The notes below the pieces were generated by a model, which saw nothing but the letters and a program-made list of their open reading frames with translations, was not told the origin of the DNA and searched no databases. 64,000 nucleotides of DNA from Bog-756 sp963704615 (lineage in GTDB: Bacteria; Actinomycetota; Acidimicrobiia; Acidimicrobiales; RAAP-2), in contig OY969923.1 of NCBI GenBank assembly GCA_963704615.1, positions 372,001 to 436,000 of the forward strand, read 5' to 3'. A program made the position numbers and the translations under genes. Positions within the stretch are counted from its first letter, which is position 1. Each line of letters opens with the position of its first letter. Positions 32,600-41,713 of this stretch are shown here, one piece after another.

Positions 32600-33715
32600 T
32601 CAGGGCTCGACGGCTACCCCGGCTAGGAAGTGATCGCCACCCAGGTTGGCGTTGTAAGGGTAGGTCACCTTTTTTCCTTTGACTACGGCCAAGCCCGCCG
32701 TGAGACCGCCTGAATTGGCGACGAGCACGGTGCTGTTGCCGTCGAAGACGACGTTGCTGGTACCCGATGGGCCGCTGAGACCGCTAATGGGCTGTGAAAC
32801 CTTGTTGTTCTTTGTCGCGATCTCAACCAAATCCCCGTTGTTAGGGTTACCAACTACCGCTACCGTCTTGCCATTGGGCGAGATGGCCAGACCGCCACCG
32901 CTGCCTCCGCCAACATTGATCGTTCCTGTTTCCGTGGTGGTCGCCGTATCGATCAGACAGACGGTGTCAGAGCTGCAGTTGGAAACATAGGCAGTCTCGC
33001 CATTGGGAGTGACGGCGATACCTTGAGGATTGCCTCCGACGGCGATGTCGTCCGTGACCATATCGGTGCTCGTGTCGGCGACCGCGACGTCAGCCGTGGC
33101 GCCGTGAAGCCATGTGATGTACAGGTTCAGCCCATTGGGGGTGATCGCCATCCCGTTGATCCCTCCCCCGACCGGGAAGTCGGTTGTGACGGCGTTCGTG
33201 GCCGTGCTGATGACGTCTACGAAGGCACCGTCGACCACATAGGCCGTGGTCCCATCGGGCGACATGACGATCACCGTCGGTGCCGGGCTCCCGCTCTGGA
33301 GCACGGGGAGTGTGATGGTCGCCGTCACGGTGAGCGTGTGGGTGCTGATGACTTCGACGTTGGACGCGTCTGTGTTGGCCACGTAGGCGAAATCACCGTC
33401 GGGCGTGAAAGCGATGCCCGTAGGATCGTTGAATGGTTCGATGTCCGTCACTTTCTTACCTTTGATGACTTGGACTGGGTTCCCACCTCCTCCATCGTTG
33501 GTCACCCAGATGCTGCCTTTGCCGGCGAGCTGCTTTGCCTGCGGTGCTGCCATTGCAGGGCTGGCACTGACTTCGAAGCCGACAGCCAGAACGACGATCA
33601 CAGCCAGGAGACCCGACGCGATGTGCCGGAACGAGGTACGCGTCGATCCCGGTGTGTGCTGAGTGCGGGTGTGCCCGGCCGGTACCTCTAGTGTTAGGTG
33701 ACATTCGCGATGCAT
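32600..33715 (-). CDS. Secreted YVTN-type beta-propeller protein
   Basis: A 371-residue exported protein from ATG 33715, chosen for the GAGAGGA upstream. A signal segment (GLLAVIVVLAVGFEV, then ASPAMAA) covers about residues 33-58. The remainder is a run of YVTN/NHL-like propeller blades with repeated (I/V)A(F/V)TP(N/D)G...AYV units, such as TGIAFTPDGDFAYVANTD, QGIAVTPNGETAYVSN and GGLAISPNGKTVAVVG. Such proteins are cell-surface or extracellular and often bind ligands. No enzymatic motif is visible. Confidence 0.9.
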   Translation of the reverse strand: MHRECHLTLEVPAGHTRTQHTPGSTRTSFRHIASGLLAVIVVLAVGFEVSASPAMAAPQAKQLAGKGSIWVTNDGGGGNPVQVIKGKKVTDIEPFNDPTGIAFTPDGDFAYVANTDASNVEVISTHTLTVTATITLPVLQSGSPAPTVIVMSPDGTTAYVVDGAFVDVISTATNAVTTDFPVGGGINGMAITPNGLNLYITWLHGATADVAVADTSTDMVTDDIAVGGNPQGIAVTPNGETAYVSNCSSDTVCLIDTATTTETGTINVGGGSGGGLAISPNGKTVAVVGNPNNGDLVEIATKNNKVSQPISGLSGPSGTSNVVFDGNSTVLVANSGGLTAGLAVVKGKKVTYPYNANLGGDHFLAGVAVEP

Positions 33716-34297
33716 GCAATCATCCTCTCGCTGAGAGGCCGAAATCGACCTCGATGTAGTTGGGTTGTTCACGACAACGATGCCGTCTGACAGTGTGGCG
33801 ACCATGGTGGACGCGCACGAGCGCGCGCCGATGCGTCGAACGGCGCTTTCATTCCGCTGAAGCACCGCTCACAAATTGTTAGGTGATTTCCGCTCAATAT
33901 CCCGCCTCCGACAGCCGCCAATTGCTCCGGGTGCGGATGACACTTCAGACACCAGCCGCCTGCGCCCGGGTAACTCTAAGGATTATGCGGCGCTTTTTCG
34001 AGCAGGTCAACCAGATTGGCCGAGAGACGCCAAAAGAGTGCGCTCCGTATCGACCCGACCCCCCTCAGTGCGTCCACCACCGGTGGAAGGAAGATTAGAG
34101 ACGGTGTCCACACCCCGAACACCCTCGAGCAGATCGTCCGCAAGTTCAGTGAGGCCGACAGGTTGCTGGCCAAAGGGTTGATGGCGCTACTCGGGCTCGC
34201 GCTTCTCGACGTCTCAGAGCGGAGCGCTTGGTGGGGCTCGAGGGCCGGGTTCCGCCAGCCCCTGACGCCCCCGCAACCCGTGCTCTAATAGGGAACC
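33716..34297. other. Divergent intergenic region
   Basis: About 580 nt between the beta-propeller and phospholipase-like genes. It must hold both promoters; the rightward one ends in TAATAG 6 nt before GTG 34298. Short frames here have no recognisable protein content. Confidence 0.5.
34286..34297 (+). promoter_or_regulatory. Leaderless -10 element of the phospholipase-like gene
   Basis: TAATAG (34286-34291) lies exactly 6 nt before GTG 34298, so transcription probably begins on the start codon. No Shine-Dalgarno sequence is present, which agrees. Confidence 0.5.
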
Positions 34298-35692
34298 GTG
34301 AGCGCGGATCGAGGCTTTTCGAGACGTCAGATCCTTCAGGGGGCGCTCGGGGTGGGGGCAGCGGCCGTCGGGGTCAGCGCCTGCACCACCGAGGGCCTCT
34401 CTTCGGGCCCGAAGCCGGCCGCCTCGTCCTCTTTGCACCTGCCGCCCCGCTCCCAGTGGCGCCGCCCCGGGTCCCTGCCCAATCCGAGCCTGCCCGAGGG
34501 CACCGACACTCTGCCCGAGATCGACCACATCGTGGTCGTGATGCAGGAGAACCATTCCTTCGACAACTACCTCGGGATGCTCGGCCGAGGCGATGGGTTC
34601 ACACTCGACCGCCACGGCCGCCCGACAAATACGAACCCGGATCCTGCCGGCGGGTCCGTCCGTGCCTTCCACGAGACCAATACCTGCCAGGCCGGAAACG
34701 TCACCCAGACCTGGGACGCCAGCCACATCCAGTATGGACACGGCCACAACGACGGGTTCATCGGCCCCGAGAGCAGCAGCGACTGGTCGATGGCCTACTA
34801 CACGGGCGAGGAGATCCCCTTCTACCACTCGCTGGCCAGTACGTTCCCCGTTTGCGACCGCTACTTCTGCTCGGTACTGGCGCAGACGTATCCGAACCGT
34901 CGATTCCTGCTGGCGGGAACGGCCTTTGGGTTGATCGCCACCGAGGACTCATCGATCACCGGGATCCCGCCCAATGGGACCATCTTCGACCGCCTCGACG
35001 CTCACGGCATCAGTTGGGCGGGCTACGCCACCAACGCCCCCTTCCTCTACGTGATCGCCGACATCGTGAAGAAGAACCCGAATCGGATCAAGACGATCGA
35101 CCAGTTCCACGCCGACGCCAAAGCAGGCACGCTGCCGTCGGTCTCGTACGTCGATCCGAACATTGTGACGGGCACCGAGGAGAACCCCCAGGACCTGTCT
35201 CTCGGCGAACATTTCGTCTCCACGGTGGTCGGCTCGCTGCTGAACAGCCCAGCGTGGGACCGAACTTTGTTCGTGTGGACCTACGACGAGCACGGCGGCT
35301 ACTACGACCACGTTCCGCCGCCGCCGGCAATCCCACCCGACGACATCCCCCCCAACATCACGGCAGCCGATCAGCCCGGCGGGTACGACCGCTACGGCTT
35401 CCGGGTTCCGACCGTGGTGATGTCTCCCTACAGCAAGCGAGACTTTGTGTCCCACACGGTGTACGACCACACGTCGGTGCTGAAGACGATCGAACGCAAG
35501 TGGAACCTCCCCGCAATGACCTACCGGGATGCCAACGCCAACGACCTGCTCGACTGTCTCGACCTCACCAACCGTGCCTTCGCCGATCCCCCAACTCTGG
35601 CGGTACCGGGCAATCCCACAGGCGTCTCCGTGTGCGTGCCACCACCGGGCGGGGAGCAGCCACCCTTGGCCGCCTTCGTCAATACTGTGTGA
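34298..35692 (+). CDS. Tat-exported phospholipase C/phosphoesterase-family protein
   Basis: A 464-residue member of the bacterial phospholipase C/acid phosphatase (alkaline-phosphatase-like) family. The N-terminus has a twin-arginine motif SRRQILQG, a hydrophobic segment and the lipobox GVSAC, so it is likely a Tat-exported lipoprotein. Catalytic landmarks are VVVMQENHSFDNYLG near the start, with metal and nucleophile region, and FVWTYDEHGGYYDHVPPP later, with the Asp/His metal ligands. It would hydrolyse phosphate esters such as phospholipids outside the membrane. Single-gene unit. Confidence 0.92.
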   Translation: MSADRGFSRRQILQGALGVGAAAVGVSACTTEGLSSGPKPAASSSLHLPPRSQWRRPGSLPNPSLPEGTDTLPEIDHIVVVMQENHSFDNYLGMLGRGDGFTLDRHGRPTNTNPDPAGGSVRAFHETNTCQAGNVTQTWDASHIQYGHGHNDGFIGPESSSDWSMAYYTGEEIPFYHSLASTFPVCDRYFCSVLAQTYPNRRFLLAGTAFGLIATEDSSITGIPPNGTIFDRLDAHGISWAGYATNAPFLYVIADIVKKNPNRIKTIDQFHADAKAGTLPSVSYVDPNIVTGTEENPQDLSLGEHFVSTVVGSLLNSPAWDRTLFVWTYDEHGGYYDHVPPPPAIPPDDIPPNITAADQPGGYDRYGFRVPTVVMSPYSKRDFVSHTVYDHTSVLKTIERKWNLPAMTYRDANANDLLDCLDLTNRAFADPPTLAVPGNPTGVSVCVPPPGGEQPPLAAFVNTV

Positions 35693-35808
35693 GGAGCTTG
35701 CCGAGCCTCATGCGCGTCATATTTGGCTGCCACCTCGGTGCCACGGCCTGAGGACCGTGGGGAGCCAGCCGCCGGGCGCCTCGGCGAGGCGGTGATCGTA
35801 GGGCACAA

Positions 35809-36369
35809 TTGCGTGTGCGGATGTTCGTCGCCGTATGGCCCGATGATTCGGCCCTCAGGCAGCTCTCTGCGTTGCAACTCAGGCCCATCAAGGCCCTCAG
35901 GCTGGTCAAACCCCGACAGTGGCACATCACTCTCCGATTCCTCGATGACGTAGACCCCGTCCTCGTGCCCACCCTTGTCGCTGCACTGGAATCCGCGGCT
36001 GGCACATTGCCGGACTGCCTTCACTGCGATGTTGGCCCGAGAACAGCCTGGTTCGGCGGCGGTCGGGTACTCCAGATCCCGGTCTCGGGCCTGGACGGTG
36101 CAGCCGCGACCATAGGTGAGGCGACCGCGCCCATCGTTCCCGACATGAACCCCGGCGAAGCTCGGTTCACCGGTCACCTGACCGTCGCACGTTCGAAGCG
36201 GCGTCGGCTCAGCGCTTCGGAGCGATCAGCACTGGCCGGGATCCCCGTTGCCGCGTCGTTCGACGTTGATTCGTTTGATCTGGTCTCCTCGGAGCCTGGA
36301 CCGGGGGGCTCCCGCTACACGACGCTGGCGCGGGTATCGCTTTCGAGGCTGATCGGCCCCGCTCAGTGA
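35809..36369 (+). CDS. thpR: RNA 2',3'-cyclic phosphodiesterase (2H family, ThpR/LigT)
   Basis: A 186-residue 2H phosphoesterase with both HxTx motifs: QWHITLRFLD (about residue 39) and GHLTVARSK (about 125), the two catalytic His-Thr pairs. The N-terminal MFVAVWPDDS strand is typical. These enzymes hydrolyse RNA 2',3'-cyclic phosphate to 2'-phosphate. The start is uncertain: TTG 35809, GTG 35815 or ATG 35821 are in frame, and the conserved N-terminus begins near the ATG. Confidence 0.9.
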   Translation: MRVRMFVAVWPDDSALRQLSALQLRPIKALRLVKPRQWHITLRFLDDVDPVLVPTLVAALESAAGTLPDCLHCDVGPRTAWFGGGRVLQIPVSGLDGAAATIGEATAPIVPDMNPGEARFTGHLTVARSKRRRLSASERSALAGIPVAASFDVDSFDLVSSEPGPGGSRYTTLARVSLSRLIGPAQ

Positions 36370-36401
36370 GAAGCGCTGACCCGAAGAGAGATCCGGTGTC
36401 C

Positions 36402-37964
36402 CTAACCCACCTGCTCGAGCAGCAGTTCGACCTCGTCAGTGTCGTCACTCTCCACGGCCATCGCCTCGACTGGTTGGCGGACCGGACGAACGCCTAACGC
36501 CACCATGACCAGAGCAGCCAAACTGAAGAGAGCACCGAGTCCGAAGACGAAGTCCAGGCCGTGGACGAGAGTCACGTTCTCACGAGCAATGGCTCCCGCA
36601 CCGGCAAGGTGTTGGAGCCCGAGCTGGGCATGGCTCGTCACCGCGTCGAACGCAGTCACGAGGACGGCGAGTCCCAGCGCCCCGCCGAGCTGTTGGGACA
36701 CATTGACCAGTCCGGATGCCGCCCCAGCATCCGCTGGAGCCACCTCAGCCAGGGACGCTGAGGTGAGACTGACGAACGAGATTCCCATGCCGGCACCGAC
36801 GAGCACCATGGAGACCACGATCTGACCGTACGACGTTGCGGCTTGGATCCGGGTTGCCAGTACGAGGCCCAGAGTGACAATCGCAGCTCCGGCCATCATC
36901 ACGTTCTTCTGCGGGAACCGTCGAACCAGGACGCGGCCGGTCAGCTGAGACCCGAGGAAGACGCAGGCAGGCATGGGCAGGAACGCCACGCCGGCAACAA
37001 GCGGTGAGAACCGCTGCACATCCTGGAAGAACTGGGAGAGGAAGAAGAACATCCCGTACATCCCGGCGTAGAGCAGGCCACGAGCGATGTTGGCCGAGGA
37101 GCGGGTGGCGTGGGTGAGGAGCCGCAGCGGGAGGATTGGCTCATCTACCCGGCTCTCGTGATGCACAAACAGGCCCAACAGGGCCGCTCCGACAATGAGT
37201 GGGGCGATGGTGCGGGGGCTGCTCCAGCCGTTGGTCCCGGCCTCGACCAGACCGAACACGATCCCCGTCATTCCCAGGGTCGACGACACGGCACCGGTGA
37301 AATCGAATCGGCCCCGATAGGGCTCGGTCTCGGCGATCACCAGCCGTCCGAGCATCCAGACGACGATCCCGATGGGGACGTTGACGAACATGACCCAGCG
37401 CCACGACACCAGGTCGGTGAGAAGTCCTCCCGCCACTAGCCCGATTGCCCCGCCGGCTGCCGACACTGTGGTGTACAGCCCAATGGCCCGAACCCGTGCC
37501 TGCCCCTCGGCGAAAGCGGTGGTCAGGAGCGAGAGCGCAGAGGGGGCAGCAAGTGCCGCGCCGATCCCCTGCAGGGCACGGGCCGCGAGCAGCATCCATC
37601 CGGTGGTGGCGAGGCCTCCGACCAGCGAGCTCACCGTGAAGAGGGCAATACCGGTAAGGAAGACTCGGCGCCGACCGAGCAGGTCACCGGCCCGCGCACC
37701 CAAGAGCAGCAGCCCGCCGAAGGTCAGGATGTAGATGTTGAGCACCCAGGAGAGCCCACTGGCCGAGAATCCGAGACTCCGCTGGATGTGCGGGAGGGCG
37801 ACATTCACGATGGTCGTGTCGAGCACCACCATCAGCTGAGCGGTGAGGATGACGAAGAGGAGAAGGGACGGGTTTCGGAGATGGCGCCGGAGCGACCCTG
37901 GCGATGCCTCTGAGGGTGAAGCAGCCGCAGCCGGGCGCGGCGCTTTGAGGAGGTTGAAGGGCAT
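36402..37964 (-). CDS. MFS transporter, DHA2 (EmrB/QacA) family
   Basis: A 520-residue drug:H+ antiporter with about 14 transmembrane segments. Motif D1 appears as LMVVLDTTIVNVALPHIQ, motif A as GDLLGRRRVFLTG and motif C as GGAIGLVAGGLLTDLVSWRW. It would export hydrophobic or cationic compounds. It is divergent from a TetR regulator; its promoter (-35 TTGCTA, -10 TATACT, 17-bp spacer) carries a palindromic operator between the two boxes. The C-terminus ends in an acidic tail (ESDDTDEVELLLEQ). Confidence 0.95.
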   Translation of the reverse strand: MPFNLLKAPRPAAAASPSEASPGSLRRHLRNPSLLLFVILTAQLMVVLDTTIVNVALPHIQRSLGFSASGLSWVLNIYILTFGGLLLLGARAGDLLGRRRVFLTGIALFTVSSLVGGLATTGWMLLAARALQGIGAALAAPSALSLLTTAFAEGQARVRAIGLYTTVSAAGGAIGLVAGGLLTDLVSWRWVMFVNVPIGIVVWMLGRLVIAETEPYRGRFDFTGAVSSTLGMTGIVFGLVEAGTNGWSSPRTIAPLIVGAALLGLFVHHESRVDEPILPLRLLTHATRSSANIARGLLYAGMYGMFFFLSQFFQDVQRFSPLVAGVAFLPMPACVFLGSQLTGRVLVRRFPQKNVMMAGAAIVTLGLVLATRIQAATSYGQIVVSMVLVGAGMGISFVSLTSASLAEVAPADAGAASGLVNVSQQLGGALGLAVLVTAFDAVTSHAQLGLQHLAGAGAIARENVTLVHGLDFVFGLGALFSLAALVMVALGVRPVRQPVEAMAVESDDTDEVELLLEQVG

Positions 37965-37997
37965 TGACTACGACCTTTCCGATGGTATTCTGGTAAC

Positions 37998-38044
37998 CGG
38001 AAGCTTCTTCCGCTTAGTATACGGAGGGATCCTCCGGTTAGCAA
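37998..38044. promoter_or_regulatory. MFS promoter with twin TetR operators
   Basis: On the minus strand -35 TTGCTA (38044-38039) and -10 TATACT (38021-38016) are 17 bp apart. CGGAGGGATCCTCCG (38022-38036) fills most of the spacer, and CGGAAGCTTCTTCCG (37998-38012) lies downstream of the -10. Both fit CGGARGNNNCYTCCG and are centred 24 bp apart. The neighbouring TetR protein is the obvious ligand. Confidence 0.85.
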
Positions 38045-38080
38045 GCTATTTCTTCGGATCTTCGGAAAGGCGTAATTGAC

Positions 38081-38698
38081 GTGGCCAGGCAGCAGCTCGA
38101 GGTGGAGACCCCGAACCCGGCTGGACAGGCGGAGCCCGAGGGGTCTGTTCGGCCCATGCGGGCGGACGCACGTCGGAACTACGAGCTCCTGGTTGTGGCC
38201 GCCCGAGAAGTGTTCACCCAAGAGGGTGGAGGTGCGTCAATGGAGGCCATTGCCCGCCGGGCAGGCGTCGGCGTGGGCACCCTGTATCGGCACTTTCCCA
38301 ATCGGATCGACGTGGTTGAGGCCGTCTACCGCACCGACGTGGACACCCTTGTCCAGACTGCGGAGCAGGTGTCCGTAGACCTTGAGCCGTGGCCGGCGGT
38401 TGTGGCTTTCCTCGAGGCATTCGTGAGGTACGCCCAAGGCAAGCGGACCTTCCTCAACGAGCTCCGTGAGGCCTTCGACAAGAGCCCGGACCTGAAGGTG
38501 GACATGATGGACCGTATTCGGCAGGCCATGGAGCTCGTTGTCGGGCGAGCACAGCGGGCCGGGGTGATGCGCACGGATGTGGACGGATCGGACCTCATGC
38601 AATTGGTCGGACCGATGTGCACCAACGCGACACTGTCCGAAGATCAGAGCAAACGGTTGCTGAGCACGATCCTCGACGGCCTCCATAAGGAGCCGTAG
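38081..38698 (+). CDS. TetR/AcrR-family repressor of the MFS transporter
   Basis: A 205-residue TetR regulator. The HTH spans about residues 27-75: RRNYELLVVAAREVFTQEGG, SMEAIARRAGVGVGTLYRHFPNRIDVVEAVY. The ligand-binding C-terminus resembles the SbtR/TetR_C group (DLEPWPAVVAFLEAFVRYAQGKR). It starts at GTG 38081 after GGAAAGG and is divergent from the MFS gene. Two matching palindromes in the intergenic region are its likely operators, so the exporter should be induced by a substrate that releases the repressor. Confidence 0.94.
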   Translation: MARQQLEVETPNPAGQAEPEGSVRPMRADARRNYELLVVAAREVFTQEGGGASMEAIARRAGVGVGTLYRHFPNRIDVVEAVYRTDVDTLVQTAEQVSVDLEPWPAVVAFLEAFVRYAQGKRTFLNELREAFDKSPDLKVDMMDRIRQAMELVVGRAQRAGVMRTDVDGSDLMQLVGPMCTNATLSEDQSKRLLSTILDGLHKEP

Positions 38699-38814
38699 AC
38701 CAGTCCTCCGTCGGCATCGACGCCGCGGCGGTCGAGAAGATATCCGTTTCATCCCGGCGTCGCGCCGGCACTCGCGCTTTATGCCCAACCTCGCCACGAG
38801 CGGGCATCCCATCG

Positions 38815-40059
38815 TCAATCGCGGTAGGAGGCGACCTCACCGCGGGTAAGACTGATCAGGTTGCCCAGTGCGATATTGACGTCGACCAGATGGAGGCCCC
38901 ACGTCGGGCCAAGCGTCTGCCCCACGATCGTCCGTGAATCGCCCGCATGGATAGGGGCGCTCACCTGCAGCCACGTCGCCCCACCCTGTGAGAGGCATTG
39001 ACCCGAATAGAGATCCGGTTCGGTTACCCATGGTGTGGGAAGTGCGGGAGGCACCAGACCGGATAGTCCACCGAGACCTGCGGCTGCCGATTTCGTCGGG
39101 AAGTAAGGAGCCAGGGTCGCGATCCCGCCGGAGGGGTTGCCTGGATTGACGCACAGAACCTGTAACCCAACCTTCGACGTACTGCCGGAGAGCTGACTGA
39201 CCCCGGAGCCTGGCCTGCCGAAGAGAGAGTTGGCTGGGGGCGCCTGGTCGAAGCTCGAGTAGGCGATCACGCAGCCTGTCTGCATACTGTTCGTACAGGC
39301 CGGAATGTGCTGGAAGCTGCCCCCGACGGTCCCGCCCACCGGGACCGTCACGTTTCCTCCCAGGATGATGGCCGACACCAGTTGCTTGCGCACGGCAGGG
39401 TTGTTGTCAACTTGCTTCTGCAACAGCTTGATGATCATCGAAGCGCCCTGCGAATGGCCGATGAGGATGAAGCCTCGACCTCGGTTGTAGTGGGCCAGGT
39501 AGTCCTGCCAGGCGGTCTGTACCGACGCATAAGCAGCATCAAGGTCGGAGACAGTAATGGCCCCAGGGTCGGTCAGTGCATGGAGGGTCAACTGGGGGTA
39601 GATGGGTGCATACACCTTGCAGACCTCCGAGAAGCGAGAGGCCTGGATTCGAGCCACCGCTGTCTCAGACGGGTCGATATGGAGATTGGCCACAACCCCC
39701 GACTGCTCGCTGACCGTCGGGTAGACATAAAAGCAGTCGACTGCGGGATTGGCCGCCGGCGAGGCGTGCTCCACGCTGGTTGGGCCTGACTGAGGAATTG
39801 CAGTACTCGTCAAATCCGCCGTGCATGGGTTGTCGGACAATCCAGGCCGGCATAGCCACTCGACACCCTGATCGTCCGTTCTCGATGGTGTGGCGCCGTT
39901 AGCCACTGCGGCCCGAGCCGCTTGGGTCGCTACCGTTGTCGCGGGGGAAGTGCTCGCCCCACTACATGCCGTACCGATTGCTGCGAAAACGCACATGATT
40001 GCTGTAGCAAGCGATCGACTGTGGGTTGTAGTTGGTGCTCGTCGGCGATGCGCCAACAT
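38815..40059 (-). CDS. DUF3089-type secreted alpha/beta-hydrolase (lipase-like) lipoprotein
   Basis: A 414-residue protein from ATG 40059, supported by GGAGGTACCTTC upstream. The N-terminus has a hydrophobic segment ending in a lipobox-like IGTAC, so membrane anchoring is likely. The DUF3089 features are VDCFYVYPTVSEQ, YAPIYPQLTLH, ILIGHSQGASM with the nucleophile Ser, and the late HLVDVNIALGNL. It probably hydrolyses esters at the cell surface. A small membrane protein gene lies 31 nt upstream on the same strand. Confidence 0.88.
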   Translation of the reverse strand: MLAHRRRAPTTTHSRSLATAIMCVFAAIGTACSGASTSPATTVATQAARAAVANGATPSRTDDQGVEWLCRPGLSDNPCTADLTSTAIPQSGPTSVEHASPAANPAVDCFYVYPTVSEQSGVVANLHIDPSETAVARIQASRFSEVCKVYAPIYPQLTLHALTDPGAITVSDLDAAYASVQTAWQDYLAHYNRGRGFILIGHSQGASMIIKLLQKQVDNNPAVRKQLVSAIILGGNVTVPVGGTVGGSFQHIPACTNSMQTGCVIAYSSFDQAPPANSLFGRPGSGVSQLSGSTSKVGLQVLCVNPGNPSGGIATLAPYFPTKSAAAGLGGLSGLVPPALPTPWVTEPDLYSGQCLSQGGATWLQVSAPIHAGDSRTIVGQTLGPTWGLHLVDVNIALGNLISLTRGEVASYRD

Positions 40060-40090
40060 GAAGGTACCTCCGTCAAGTCCGGATCCGGAG

Positions 40091-40576
40091 CTATTCCTTG
40101 CCTCTGGCATCGCGCCACAATCGTCGCAATCGAGGTACGCGGGGTCTTGGTTTAGATGGATCTAATGACTCCAATGATTTTAAGCTGGGATACCACTCAT
40201 AATCATTGCGGGCAACGAAGTCTTTGAGCGCTGGACATTTCTTCTGCATGGTGTTGATGTAGCTCAGCCACGAGTCCCAATCGCTATCGCCGTAGACATC
40301 CTCGTGGTCCCATATGCCTTCGAGGTTGTCAGCGATGAACTCCATCGCCGCAAAGATTAAGGGATCGTCGTCCTCGGAGGGGAGAGTATTACCCCCATAG
40401 AAATATGACCTGAGCTTGGGATGGTTTATGAAAAGGCGATCCAGGTCGAGAGCCCGCTGGGTGGCAGCCTCGGTGTAGGACACCCAAGTTGCACGCCAAC
40501 TCAGCATCGTGGTGAGAGCCGTGGCAAGAACCGCTCCTACTGCGCCAGAGAAAAGTGCAACCAGCCAGTCAGTCAT
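40091..40576 (-). CDS. Hypothetical membrane-anchored protein
   Basis: A 161-residue protein from ATG 40576, chosen because GGAGGAATCT lies just upstream. Residues 4-25 (WLVALFSGAVGAVLATALTTM) form one transmembrane segment. The remainder is soluble and rich in Asp and aromatic residues (LEGIWDHEDVYGDSDWDSWLSYINT). The anchor-plus-soluble layout resembles unnamed proteins often seen near phage-defence or stress genes, but I cannot name a family. Same strand as the DUF3089 gene. Confidence 0.75.
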   Translation of the reverse strand: MTDWLVALFSGAVGAVLATALTTMLSWRATWVSYTEAATQRALDLDRLFINHPKLRSYFYGGNTLPSEDDDPLIFAAMEFIADNLEGIWDHEDVYGDSDWDSWLSYINTMQKKCPALKDFVARNDYEWYPSLKSLESLDPSKPRPRVPRLRRLWRDARGKE

Positions 40577-40990
40577 AGATTCCTCCAAGCAATCGGGAAC
40601 ACAGGATTCAGCCGGGTGCAGCAGTCCCACCGTTGTTGACGAGAACATCAGGGCTCGCTCGTCGGCTGCTGCGAGCAGACTACTAAGTGCCTCTGGAGCA
40701 ATTCCGTTTAGCGGCTACGACCACCTATCGAGGAATGGATTCAGAAGAGTCCCGTCCCTCTGCCCCCGCTTGGGTGGGTGCCGATCGCTGCACCTGGGCT
40801 CGCCGCTTTGTGGCTGACTCTGCCCCGTCGCGCGCGACTTTGGGTCGTTTTGGTGACGGCCCACTCTCTCCTGTCAACCGCAGACCGTGCTTACGGCTCG
40901 GGTGCGAAACCCGGCATCGAGCGAGATCGTCGTTGTCATATCATCATCGGAGTCACTCGAGGCACCGACGGCCAACAGTGAGACTGCCGA
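40577..40990. other. Intergenic region without a recognised feature
   Basis: About 410 nt between the membrane-anchored protein start and the SRPBCC stop. No credible gene, repeat or hairpin is seen on either strand. Confidence 0.5.
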
Positions 40991-41452
40991 TTACGAACCC
41001 TCGGCGACTGCCTTGACGCGCTCGAGGGTGCGGAGCATGTCCCGTTGATTGCGACGCTCCCGAAGGACACCACCGAGCGGGCGCCAAACCTTGGTGAAGA
41101 AGTTGTCGCCGAGATCGAACGACTCGGTGACATCGGTGCCACCATCGTCAGTAGAGCGAAACTCGTAGCGCCAGGTGTTCACCGGTCGGTTACCCATGAT
41201 GATTGCGAACTCAAAGACGTGACCGGGCTCGCACTCGGTAATCTTGCATGTGGTCCAGTAGAGAATGGGCCAGTTTTCGTTCCGTTTCACATGACCCCGG
41301 TACCGCGCCCCGACTGCCGGACCGGTGGCGCCGTCTAACCACTCGGCCTCGATCACCTCGGGGCTGTACTCGCCCATCTTGGTGATGTCACTGACCAGGC
41401 CCCAGACCTTGTCCGCCGGCGAATTGATGTGGAGATCGACCGAAGCGCGCAT
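40991..41452 (-). CDS. SRPBCC/polyketide-cyclase-like protein
   Basis: A 153-residue START-like (SRPBCC) protein from ATG 41452. It has the N-terminal SVDLHINSPADKVWGLVSDI, YSPEVIEAEW, a GARYRGHVKRN strand and the long C-terminal helix ending LERVKAVAEGS. The fold binds hydrophobic ligands. In-frame codons far upstream are ignored because the SRPBCC domain begins at this ATG. TAAGGT 8 nt upstream may be the -10 element. Function unknown. Confidence 0.88.
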   Translation of the reverse strand: MRASVDLHINSPADKVWGLVSDITKMGEYSPEVIEAEWLDGATGPAVGARYRGHVKRNENWPILYWTTCKITECEPGHVFEFAIIMGNRPVNTWRYEFRSTDDGGTDVTESFDLGDNFFTKVWRPLGGVLRERRNQRDMLRTLERVKAVAEGS

Positions 41453-41701
41453 AGCGGCAGACCTTAGGGCGCCATCGGCCCGGCTGTCAGACCCCGGACG
41501 ATAAGCCCTTCCTTTGCGGACGCTTGGGCCTCCGAGAGGACAGGAAGCGGGATGGTGGATGAGATTTCCCAGTGGCTGGTGAAAGACAACCAGCCACTCG
41601 ATCACCCCGGCGGACGTGCCGCCAGTCCTGAAGCAATTAGTCGGGCGTTCATGGGTTGCTCCTGGAGGACGATCCTCCGAGCTCCGGCGAATCCGTCCCG
41701 A

Positions 41702-41713
41702 TAGATTGAGGAC
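41702..41713 (+). promoter_or_regulatory. Leaderless -10 element of the repeat/beta-lactamase-fold gene
   Basis: TAGATT (41702-41707) is exactly 6 nt before GTG 41714, so the mRNA should start at the start codon. Confidence 0.5.
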
